From assembly GCA_945890595.1 (NCBI GenBank), contig CAMDCQ010000112.1, positions 1 through 7,690 on the forward strand: DNA of 7,690 nt. Direction: 5' to 3'. A program made the translations under genes and the position numbers. The notes under the pieces are model-generated. The model saw nothing but the letters and a program-made list of their open reading frames with translations, made no database searches and was not told the origin of the DNA. Of this stretch, positions 1 to 7,201 are shown in pieces; the stretch's first letter is position 1, and each line of letters begins with the position of its first letter. The DNA is from Chitinophaga pinensis. GTDB lineage: Bacteria > Bacteroidota > Bacteroidia > NS11-12g > UBA9320.

Positions 1-1
1 A

Positions 2-34
2 GTGAGTTTCATCGCGGTCTTTTCGGCTAGTGCT
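2..34 (+). other. Truncated signal peptide (end of hydrophobic core plus cleavage site)
   Basis: Residues 1-13 read MSFIAVFSASAQS. The segment FIAVF is hydrophobic and is followed by A-S-A before Gln, a signal peptidase I A-x-A site of the kind very common in Bacteroidota (cleavage between A11 and Q12). No Lys or Arg precedes the core and the core is only about five residues long, so the N-region and most of the H-region must lie before base 1. Export by Sec is inferred and is consistent with the T9SS domain at the other end of the protein. Confidence 0.75.
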
Positions 35-3000
35 CAATCAAAGCTGGGGGTTACCATAACCAACCCTAGTGATATTCATTTGTGTATAAAATCTGATTTT
101 ATAACCATTGAAGTAAGAAATATTTCTGCTTCCACCGTTACGGGGATAGAAACTAAGGTAATCTTACCAAGCGGGATGACATATGTTACAGGATCTCTTA
201 ATGGTTCTGGAGTAACCATAAAAGACACATCTAACCTTGCTCAACCTATTTTTACTATTTCAAATCTAGCCATAACACAAGTTCGGGAACTAAAAATTAA
301 AGTACGCACCGCGTGCAGTATTAGCTCATTTCTGAATAGTGGAGGACTAGCCATAATCCGCACAACAACTACTTACTCAGGCGGATCTGTTTCTGCTAAT
401 GGCAATGTACTTAACATTAAGCAGGCCTCTCTTGTCGTGCAAAGCATTACAAACCAGCTTAAAGTAGCCTATAAATACGAAAAATACGAACGACAAATTG
501 CCGTAAAAAATACAGGATCTGGGAAATTAACATCACTCACTTTTACTCGAAATTACAATACTGGACAAGTATTATTTTATACTTCGGTAAGCGCCACATC
601 TACGTCGAGTACCTTTACCACCAGCAAGTTAGACACTACCGACTTTAAAACCATTGGCAACAATGACATCTATCTAGACCTGAATGAAACCTATATTTTT
701 ACAGACAGTATACAAGTAGTTGCGTGTTCCAATTTTAATGTCACGTATGGCCTTAGCTGGGGATGCTATGGAAGTTCGTGTCAAACCACTTCTGCTGCCG
801 CAAATACCACTCTGAGCACTATCGTACCTTCATTAACAATTACACCTACGTCAAATACAACCAACTGCCTTTCTGACAATATACTGCATGACCAAAAACT
901 CGTAATTTACAACAGTGGCAATGATACTGCCCGAGATATCGATTTAAACGTCTTTCAATCGTATGGTTCTGGTTATTATCAATATTCCATATCACAAATA
1001 CTTACAAATACATTTACCGTTCAAAAAGGGGTAAAAGATTCAGCAAAATCAATAACTCCGTATCAAACTTCAAACACCATTAGCACTGGGGTGTATTCGT
1101 GCTTAGGATCCAATGCAAAAGGAGAAGTGTTTCTCAAACTAAAAAGTTTAGGGCCGGGTGATTCGCTAATTATCAAATGGAAGACAAAATCTTGTAGCCC
1201 AGACATTTGCAATGTTGGCACGCTCTATAATCAGCGATGGAAATATAAAGCAACGTTTAAAAACCAATGCGGGAGTACCCTTAATTATAATGAAACCTAC
1301 GGAGGTTATGGTACCTACCAAAGCTTTCAAGTGCAAAAACTCATACCTACAGATATAAAAAGCAATGAGACAAAGGTCTTAGAATTTACGGTAAGTTACG
1401 GATATTTACTCGGGGTATCAGCAAAATCTCAGTTGCAGGTTCAGCTAAAATTACCCTCTCAGTTAAGTCATACCCTTACTGCAGCCGACTTGCGATTTGA
1501 ACACACCAATGGTACAAGTTGGTCTCCTAGTAGAATTATCCAAAAATCAGATACTGTAATTGCGTTTTTCAACGGTGTCCCGCAAGTTACCTTAACGGGG
1601 AGTGAGTTACTTATCAAAATAAAAGGTATTTGTGGATCTGCGTCTAGTAGTCAAACTCAGAATCTGAAATTAAATATTGCCTATAACCCTGACACCACGT
1701 GTAATCCTAGATCTTCCTTATTAATATATTGTAACAATGATGATATCAAGATTCATTGTGCAACCGGCTGCTCGGCAGGTTTGCACTTCAACTCCTTTAC
1801 GGCCAAACGAATAAGTTACGGACAACCCGACAATAACAGTGATGGAATAGCAGACGCCACTGGATCATTAGACTATAACAAGATTAAGCTGAATAGAATT
1901 ATGTATGGGGATACATTGCTAACGACGTTTACGGGCAAAATTCACAATGCCAGTAGTATTACCAGTTGGAATTACAGTAAAGCAACCTCGACACTCAACT
2001 ACGGGAAATTTCTTTCTGTTAAATCAGCATCGCTTAGCATTTACCGAAACGGAAATCTTGTTGTGACTTGTTCTAGTGTGCCATTCTCTTATTCTGCAAG
2101 TGGCAATGCAAAGACCTATACATTTGATATGGGACTAAACAGTCTTTTGGCATCTGGATGTTTTATTTATTCCTCCTTTACTTATCTTAACACTGATAGT
2201 TTGGTTTTGAACGTAAAATATGTCGTAGATCAAAACCCCGGTAATGCTGAATATCAATTACAAATTGATAACGATTTTTACATCAGTAACGTCCCAAATC
2301 CATCTACAAGTCAACGCTACAGTTGTGATAATTTTTCTGCAAGATTAAAACTTATAGGGTATTACTTCACCAACAATGGAAGCAATACGTTCAATGCTGA
2401 TGGATGCACGAATATCGCGATTAGTCAAAGTTACTATCTGAGTGTAGGAGAATGCTGCGGGAACTACGCAGGAGGCAATATTTTTCCATACGAATACCGC
2501 AAATGGGCAAAGCTAAAAGAAATTATTTTCACTAAACCACTTGGTTTTGATGTAGTTTCAAGTAATCTTAACCATAGTAGGACAAAGAGTACCGGCACTA
2601 TTGTAACACAATCCCTTTCTAACATTACCCCTTATTATACCACCCAAAGCCAGCTTAAATACAGAACCGACTCTTTCTATACCGACCTAGGCGGCAGTAT
2701 ACTCATAAGCGATGACGGTTTTTATGGAACGTATTCTACCGTATTAGCTCCCAATTGTAAAGCTGAGGATGGACCAAATTATTTTAATTACGCTTTCGTT
2801 TACCAAAAACTAGGATTTTTAGGCACCGGGCTTGACACCTTGTATTCCACTAATACCTTTGATATAATCGCCTATAATAGACCGAACCTGGCATTTACTA
2901 TAACGAATAACTACGTATACCCAGAAAAAGATACTGTAGAATGGCAAATTCGTGTATCAAATAATGATCCAAAAGCCACAGCTAATAATGTTTGGATAGG

Positions 3001-6000
3001 AGCACTTAAGAATGCTAATACTCAAATTGTCGCCATTAAAGATAAAGCGACAAATACGTTACTCTCCAAAAATCTAGATCTCTATAAATTAGGTAATCTC
3101 GCATCTAATGGATACAAAGACCTCATCGTTTATGCTAAATACATCTCGTGCAATGAAGACAGTATTTTATTACGGATGGGGTACGATTGCGGTCAGTACC
3201 CTGACTCGATAAGGGCCAATCCCTGTAGCTATTACGCTGCAATACTAAAATACGAGCCTATTAATACCCGACTAGACGCCAAGGTACTTACGAAACTTTC
3301 TGATATTGATTTGTGTACGAAGCAAGCATATCAAATTGAAATAAGTAATACCGGAAGTCCTAAGGTGTACAAGACCTACCTTGATTTAGAGCTAAGACCA
3401 GGGCTCACGCTATCAGACACTGCGTGGTTATTCATAGCCGGTCGTTCGGATTCCATACGTATTAGTGGTTTTACAAACTTAGGGGGTAATGCATACCGAT
3501 GGAATTTTGCCAATAGAGATAATCAACTGGACCTAAATGGATTAAATGGTGTGAAAAGTTCTTCGGGGTATAAAATGATTCTGAAGTTCTGGTTAACTAC
3601 AGATTGTAATTTTACTAGCTCATCCTCATTTCTAATAAGACCAGGAGGTTTCTTGAAATGTGGATTGCCTGTAAACGCGCCGTACTTACTAGCTGATCCT
3701 TTACAAATTAAAAATGTTGATAAACCCTATTACTCTGCCATTGATTATTACATGAATCCACTGGAGGTGTGTGGTTATCAAGATAGCACATACGCTAAAT
3801 TCATAAATCTAGGTCCAGAAAGAACCGGAAGTACGGATAAATTCATCCTCACATTACCTTTAGGTGTTCTTGTGGATACCAGTTATATTGATACCTTACA
3901 CAATGCCCCGAGAAATAAGCCGTCATGGAATAACACCAATGGTCAAAACATATTCAGTTGGAAAATACCCGCTAATATTAGCCCTGGAGACAGTTGTATT
4001 TTCAAGATAAAAACTTATTTAAACAACAACACACTGACCTGCGGAATCAAACAATATTATGCGCAAGCCGTAGTAACTTCACCTGCTTTTTGTGTAAGTT
4101 CCAACTCCTATTGCGATATTAACGTAGCAACAAGTTCCTTGGAGCTTGGAGATTCTGCCGTGAAAGAAGCGTATAATTTGTTATTTTTAAAAGCAGAATC
4201 TGTTCCAAACGGACTCAATGAAAAAGTCAAAATGGACTACGCGATAACCAATACCGGCAATGATAAAGTTGCTGGAACCCCTTTGGTAGTTCAAATTGTG
4301 TACGATTCCAATGCAAATGGAAGAGTAGACTATGGCGAATTAGTGATAGATACGGACACTATCTGGGATGCCCTAAATTCAGCTTCTATTCTTTACAGTA
4401 CCAAACAATTTGAGGTGCTATCTTCATTATCGTGTAATTTGTTGCTCCATATTTCTTCAGCTAACTGCGTATGCGAAGAGACCACAGAACGCATTAAATC
4501 AATTCAACTATTGAATGCAGGAAGAGACTCTTTGCTCTGTCCCAATGGAATTATGAATCTTGGGTTTGTAGGAAATTCAGCGAACTCCTACTTATGGAAC
4601 AATACTGCCTACGTTTCGAAATCGGATACAAGTATCACAACGTTTACAGCCTTAAATTCTTCGATACTCAGAGATACTGTTGAAATGATTTTAACGACTA
4701 ACAAAGGAGCATGTAGTTCAAGTGATACCGCTAAAATAATCATTTACGCTGGCATGCAAGTCAATATGCCAGACTCTGTAAATCTATGTATTGGATCGTC
4801 GATACTTATTGGAGATATTGCTACAGGTGGTGAGTCTAAATTAAAAAATACCAAATGGCAACCGACCAATAACCTATCAAATACCATTGGATATAAAACG
4901 AACGCTAATCCAACACAGAGCACAACGTACACCTTAACCATTACAGACGCAATAGGTTGTTCTATACGAGATTCTAGTTTGGTTAAGATTAAGGCCAAGC
5001 CTATAGCATCCTTTAGTTTTCGGGATAGTTGTGCCGAAGCCACTTTTTCATTCACCAACACTTCTGATTATTTGGGCACTGTTGCAGATAGCGTACATTG
5101 GGATTTTGACTACCTGGGCGAGTCACCATTTAATACCATCACTTATAAGATAGACTCCTCATTAATTTTACCTGTTCAATTATATGTTTCTAACGAATTT
5201 GCTTGTTGGGATACTCTTACTCAATTTGTAGAAATTCAACCACTGCCAAATCCGAAAATACGCTATACAAGCGCATGTGAAGAATCTAAAACTACTATTT
5301 TTTCAGGGAGCACTATTACCTATGGCTCTGTAAAAAATAGATGGGTTGTGGATGGAGTTTCATATACGGGAGATTCTATAGTTACGACCGTGCCTAAGTC
5401 AGACTGGTCATTCGTTTCTCTTGTCACCATTTCCGACAAAGGCTGTACACGGAGCCTATCCGATTCTTTTACAACGCTTGATAAGCCTGAGATAAGTTTA
5501 AGCTTGCAAAACCAATGCTTTTTAGATTCGGTGCAATTTAGCCTAACTAAGTTGGGCGGGACCCGTGATAGTATTTCTTTTTATCGATGGATTTTGGGAG
5601 ATGGATTTACTACCACTCAAGACAGTTTTAGTCGACTATACAAGGATACAGGAACATTTACGGTGAGTATAATCGCCGGCAACCTGTCCAATTGCCTGGA
5701 TACAGCAACTGCTAGTGTTACCATTTATCCTAAGCCTATTAGCACGTTTGGTATAACCAATATCTGTCTAGGCGATACCCTTACCCTAGTAGATGGATCT
5801 ACCCTAAGTAAAGGACAACGCACCATTTTTTGGAATACTGGACAAGGATATTTCCCTGGAGATAGTACATTAAAGATTACACCCACAAGCATTGGAGATT
5901 TTACGGCTAAACAAATAGTGGAATCGGATTACGGATGTACAGACTCTTCTCGCCAAAACTACACCCTATTCTACAAAGAAAAACTAGCGCAAAGTATACA

Positions 6001-7201
6001 AGGGGTGTGTGAAAATACCGATATTATATTTACTGCAATTGGTTATAAGACTGACTCCGTATCTAGTCACAGGTGGACTGTAAACGGCGACACGCTTACC
6101 ACCTCAAGTTTTAGTTATAGATTCCCAAAAGATAGTACATATATCATCCAGCAACAGATAGTTACCAATCGTGGATGTGTTTCTGATACGTCATATTCAG
6201 TTATTATTAGGCCCGCCCCAATTGCTCAAATTTTACTAGGCAAACCTTGTGAAGATAATCTAGTGAATGTGAAGAGTGGCACAGTGCAAAACCAATACGA
6301 GTGGTTTTTGGAAGACGGTACACAAAATTCAAACCAGCAGTTTAGTCATACCTTCACCACCATCGGGACACATGATATTACGCTGCGCGTAACCAACCAA
6401 TATAATTGTCAGGTATCGATAAAGGATAGCATAAAGATAGATAACATCGTAAAACCAGATTTCAAAATTACCAATGTGTGTGAAGGCGACGGACAATGGG
6501 TTATTAACAACTCAAAAGGGCTTAACACTCCTATTACATCGGCGATCTTTAACATGGATAACGGAACGGTGATAAATGAAATGGACTCGTTGGAATATAC
6601 CTATTACACTTCCGGTAGTTATGATGTCTCATTGCAAATAAGCACCCTTCCCGGCTGTACTTATGGCATTACCAAATCAATCGTAATTTACCCACTACCT
6701 AAAGCAGACTTTATACTTAGTCCCGAAACACCAGATATATTTACACCTGAAATCTTAGGCATGAACACCAGTTATGGGGCTGATTCTGTTCGCTATATAC
6801 TTAGTGATGGCAGCACATTTTTTACTCCCAATTTTGCTCATCGATTTTTAGACAGTGGAAATTATGAAATAAAACAGTGGGTGAGTACTCAATTTGGCTG
6901 TTTAGATAGCATCACTAAAGAGTTATATGTGAACTTCGCATACCATCTTTACGTGCCCAATGCGTATACACCAAATGCCGATGCTTTAAATGATGGATTT
7001 AAACCCGTAGCTTTAGGACTTAAGAGTTACGAATTAGAAATTTACAACCGTTGGGGAGAGAAAATATTTGTATCGTCAGATATGGAACCTGCTTGGATGG
7101 GCACTGACGCTGAAACGGGATACTACTTTTACCAAATCAAAGCATTTGACTTCACAGGACTAGTACATTATTACACTGGCTTAGTGCACCTATTACGTTA
7201 A
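2..7201 (+). CDS. Giant T9SS-exported surface protein with DUF11-like, Ig-like and PKD modules and a gliding-motility-type C-terminal sorting domain (5' partial)
   Basis: Seen: 2399 sense codons without interruption, ending in tandem TAA TAA. Residues 1-11 look like the end of a signal peptide. Residues 14-1503 are Thr/Ser/Asn-rich beta-sandwich modules with recurring V-x-N-x-G cores. Residues 1504-1665 are two Ig-like modules, 1666-2313 eight PKD-like modules, and 2314-2399 a type B sorting domain. Family knowledge: such proteins cross the inner membrane by Sec and the outer membrane by T9SS, and are released or held at the surface. Many are adhesins, matrix proteins or gliding-related, but no enzymatic domain is visible here, so the exact role is unknown. 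The GTG at base 2 is probably not the true start: the signal peptide lacks its charged N-region, so translation should begin upstream of the window. No frameshift is seen. Adhesin-like function is inferred from architecture only. Confidence 0.9.
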   Translation: MSFIAVFSASAQSKLGVTITNPSDIHLCIKSDFITIEVRNISASTVTGIETKVILPSGMTYVTGSLNGSGVTIKDTSNLAQPIFTISNLAITQVRELKIKVRTACSISSFLNSGGLAIIRTTTTYSGGSVSANGNVLNIKQASLVVQSITNQLKVAYKYEKYERQIAVKNTGSGKLTSLTFTRNYNTGQVLFYTSVSATSTSSTFTTSKLDTTDFKTIGNNDIYLDLNETYIFTDSIQVVACSNFNVTYGLSWGCYGSSCQTTSAAANTTLSTIVPSLTITPTSNTTNCLSDNILHDQKLVIYNSGNDTARDIDLNVFQSYGSGYYQYSISQILTNTFTVQKGVKDSAKSITPYQTSNTISTGVYSCLGSNAKGEVFLKLKSLGPGDSLIIKWKTKSCSPDICNVGTLYNQRWKYKATFKNQCGSTLNYNETYGGYGTYQSFQVQKLIPTDIKSNETKVLEFTVSYGYLLGVSAKSQLQVQLKLPSQLSHTLTAADLRFEHTNGTSWSPSRIIQKSDTVIAFFNGVPQVTLTGSELLIKIKGICGSASSSQTQNLKLNIAYNPDTTCNPRSSLLIYCNNDDIKIHCATGCSAGLHFNSFTAKRISYGQPDNNSDGIADATGSLDYNKIKLNRIMYGDTLLTTFTGKIHNASSITSWNYSKATSTLNYGKFLSVKSASLSIYRNGNLVVTCSSVPFSYSASGNAKTYTFDMGLNSLLASGCFIYSSFTYLNTDSLVLNVKYVVDQNPGNAEYQLQIDNDFYISNVPNPSTSQRYSCDNFSARLKLIGYYFTNNGSNTFNADGCTNIAISQSYYLSVGECCGNYAGGNIFPYEYRKWAKLKEIIFTKPLGFDVVSSNLNHSRTKSTGTIVTQSLSNITPYYTTQSQLKYRTDSFYTDLGGSILISDDGFYGTYSTVLAPNCKAEDGPNYFNYAFVYQKLGFLGTGLDTLYSTNTFDIIAYNRPNLAFTITNNYVYPEKDTVEWQIRVSNNDPKATANNVWIGALKNANTQIVAIKDKATNTLLSKNLDLYKLGNLASNGYKDLIVYAKYISCNEDSILLRMGYDCGQYPDSIRANPCSYYAAILKYEPINTRLDAKVLTKLSDIDLCTKQAYQIEISNTGSPKVYKTYLDLELRPGLTLSDTAWLFIAGRSDSIRISGFTNLGGNAYRWNFANRDNQLDLNGLNGVKSSSGYKMILKFWLTTDCNFTSSSSFLIRPGGFLKCGLPVNAPYLLADPLQIKNVDKPYYSAIDYYMNPLEVCGYQDSTYAKFINLGPERTGSTDKFILTLPLGVLVDTSYIDTLHNAPRNKPSWNNTNGQNIFSWKIPANISPGDSCIFKIKTYLNNNTLTCGIKQYYAQAVVTSPAFCVSSNSYCDINVATSSLELGDSAVKEAYNLLFLKAESVPNGLNEKVKMDYAITNTGNDKVAGTPLVVQIVYDSNANGRVDYGELVIDTDTIWDALNSASILYSTKQFEVLSSLSCNLLLHISSANCVCEETTERIKSIQLLNAGRDSLLCPNGIMNLGFVGNSANSYLWNNTAYVSKSDTSITTFTALNSSILRDTVEMILTTNKGACSSSDTAKIIIYAGMQVNMPDSVNLCIGSSILIGDIATGGESKLKNTKWQPTNNLSNTIGYKTNANPTQSTTYTLTITDAIGCSIRDSSLVKIKAKPIASFSFRDSCAEATFSFTNTSDYLGTVADSVHWDFDYLGESPFNTITYKIDSSLILPVQLYVSNEFACWDTLTQFVEIQPLPNPKIRYTSACEESKTTIFSGSTITYGSVKNRWVVDGVSYTGDSIVTTVPKSDWSFVSLVTISDKGCTRSLSDSFTTLDKPEISLSLQNQCFLDSVQFSLTKLGGTRDSISFYRWILGDGFTTTQDSFSRLYKDTGTFTVSIIAGNLSNCLDTATASVTIYPKPISTFGITNICLGDTLTLVDGSTLSKGQRTIFWNTGQGYFPGDSTLKITPTSIGDFTAKQIVESDYGCTDSSRQNYTLFYKEKLAQSIQGVCENTDIIFTAIGYKTDSVSSHRWTVNGDTLTTSSFSYRFPKDSTYIIQQQIVTNRGCVSDTSYSVIIRPAPIAQILLGKPCEDNLVNVKSGTVQNQYEWFLEDGTQNSNQQFSHTFTTIGTHDITLRVTNQYNCQVSIKDSIKIDNIVKPDFKITNVCEGDGQWVINNSKGLNTPITSAIFNMDNGTVINEMDSLEYTYYTSGSYDVSLQISTLPGCTYGITKSIVIYPLPKADFILSPETPDIFTPEILGMNTSYGADSVRYILSDGSTFFTPNFAHRFLDSGNYEIKQWVSTQFGCLDSITKELYVNFAYHLYVPNAYTPNADALNDGFKPVALGLKSYELEIYNRWGEKIFVSSDMEPAWMGTDAETGYYFYQIKAFDFTGLVHYYTGLVHLLR
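41..421 (+). repeat. DUF11-like module, copy 1 of a recognisable duplicated pair
   Basis: Residues 14-140. The opening pattern P-S-D-I-H-L-C (residues 22-28), followed about 12 residues later by the core E-V-R-N-I-S, matches the module beginning at residue 1091 (L-S-D-I-D-L-C, then E-I-S-N-T-G). The DNA under the motif is also close: bases 70-86 and 3301-3317 differ at one position in 17. Similarity weakens quickly after about 30 residues, so the duplication is old or only the core is conserved. Confidence 0.5.
1829..1855 (+). other. Calcium-loop-like motif 1 (residues 610-618)
   Basis: Residues D610-N-N-S-D614-G-I-A-D618 fit the D-x-N-x-D-G-x-x-D loop found in thrombospondin type 3, dockerin and related calcium sites. 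It is followed by A-T-G and then a segment containing M-Y-G-D-T-L, a layout I associate with large Bacteroidota surface proteins. Calcium binding is inferred from the spacing of the oxygen ligands; no partner helix pair of a full EF-hand is visible. Confidence 0.5.
3272..3706 (+). repeat. DUF11-like module, copy 2 of a recognisable duplicated pair
   Basis: Residues 1091-1235. It begins with L-S-D-I-D-L-C at residues 1099-1105, continues with the core I-E-I-S-N-T-G and then a strand of the L-x-L-x-P-G-L type, as expected for the DUF11 fold. It mirrors the N-terminal module about 1080 residues earlier. The next module, with C1257 in P-L-E-V-C followed by the core F-I-N-L-G-P, has the same layout but less identity. 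Confidence 0.5.
4304..4339 (+). other. EF-hand-like calcium loop 2 (residues 1435-1446)
   Basis: Residues D1435-S-N-A-N-G-R-V-D-Y-G-E1446 match the 12-position EF-hand loop: acidic or amide ligands at positions 1, 3, 5 and 9, Gly at 6, aliphatic at 8 and Glu at 12. The loop lies between two beta strands (Q-I-V-Y before, L-V-I-D after) rather than between helices. It is therefore likely a calcium-stabilised turn of a beta-sandwich module, not a classical EF-hand pair. Binding is an inference. Confidence 0.55.
4511..4996 (+). other. Two Ig-like modules preceding the PKD array (residues 1504-1665)
   Basis: Module 1 opens with L-N-A-G-R-D-S-L-L-C, the N-A-G-x-D-x-x-x-C start common in Bacteroidota surface-protein Ig-like repeats. 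It ends with A-C-S-S-S-D. Module 2 starts near M1585 and contains W-Q-P-T-N-N-L followed by T-T-Y-T-L-T-I-T-D and G-C, a typical signature of these repeats. Each module has exactly two cysteines, C1513/C1571 and C1596/C1653, 58 and 57 residues apart. A structural or ligand-presenting role is inferred. Confidence 0.65.
4997..6940 (+). repeat. Eight tandem PKD-like modules (residues 1666-2313)
   Basis: Starts lie near residues 1666, 1750, 1828, 1911, 1992, 2071, 2151 and 2234, a period of about 78-85 residues. Linkers are Pro-rich (for example Y-P-K-P, R-P-A-P, Y-P-L-P). The central PKD motif W-x-F-G-D-G is degenerate: closest are W-I-L-G-D-G in module 3 and W-F-L-E-D-G in module 6, whereas modules 2, 4, 5 and 7 retain only fragments. 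Modules 1-7 each contain exactly one cysteine pair; module 8 keeps only the second (C2300). PKD arrays are typical stalk or spacer segments of secreted Bacteroidota proteins and may bind carbohydrate or protein, but nothing here specifies a ligand. Confidence 0.8.
6941..7201 (+). other. T9SS type B sorting domain (gliding motility-associated C-terminal domain)
   Basis: Residues 2314-2399 contain the whole signature: V-P-N-A-Y-T-P-N (2318-2325), A-L-N-D-G-F, then L-E-I-Y-N-R-W-G-E, S-S-D, W-M-G-T, G-Y-Y-F-Y and the final T-G-L-V-H-L-L-R. The family consensus has D-G-x-N-D where this protein has D-A-L-N-D. The domain is the export signal recognised by the type IX secretion machinery; type B signals generally need accessory PorP/SprF-like partners, none of which is in this window. 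It contains no cysteine, unlike the modules before it. Confidence 0.92.
7193..7201. other. Nine-base tail-to-tail overlap of the two convergent genes
   Basis: The plus-strand gene ends with TAA at 7199-7201 and the minus-strand gene ends with TAA on the complement of 7193-7195. The two frames are codon-aligned in antisense, so each gene's stop is read as a TTA leucine codon by the other. No intergenic space remains for a terminator, and I see no stem-loop with a T-run immediately beyond either stop; TAAAGCTTTA at 7202-7211 is a perfect 10-base palindrome but has no loop. Confidence 0.9.

Larger units (their letters stand above)
41..4510 (+). other. Array of DUF11/CARDB-like beta-sandwich modules (residues 14-1503)
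   Basis: Several modules of roughly 120-160 residues can be traced by eye. Many open with a cysteine, followed by a strand ending in a V-x-N-x-G type turn and then an amphipathic strand, as in the conserved-repeat (DUF11) family. Clear module starts lie near residues 14 (C28), 141, 281 (C289), 959, 1091 (C1105) and 1240 (C1257). Residues about 640-955 are less clear. They contain a vicinal Cys pair (C818, C819) and an aromatic-rich stretch, and I cannot assign them to a family. The last part (about 1400-1503) carries an EF-hand-like loop and ends with a C-x-C pair (C1489, C1491). Module boundaries are approximate; a beta-sandwich fold is inferred from sequence pattern, not from a search. Confidence 0.6.

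Noticed and set aside
4744..5061. Open frame of 105 codons on the minus strand
   Set aside because: It lies wholly inside the Ig/PKD coding region of the giant gene. It has no recognisable domain and no promoter or start context; the opposite strand clearly encodes conserved modules.
4997..6940. Recent tandem DNA duplication within the PKD array
   Set aside because: Neighbouring modules share layout and key residues but no long near-identical DNA stretches are visible, so the array appears old.
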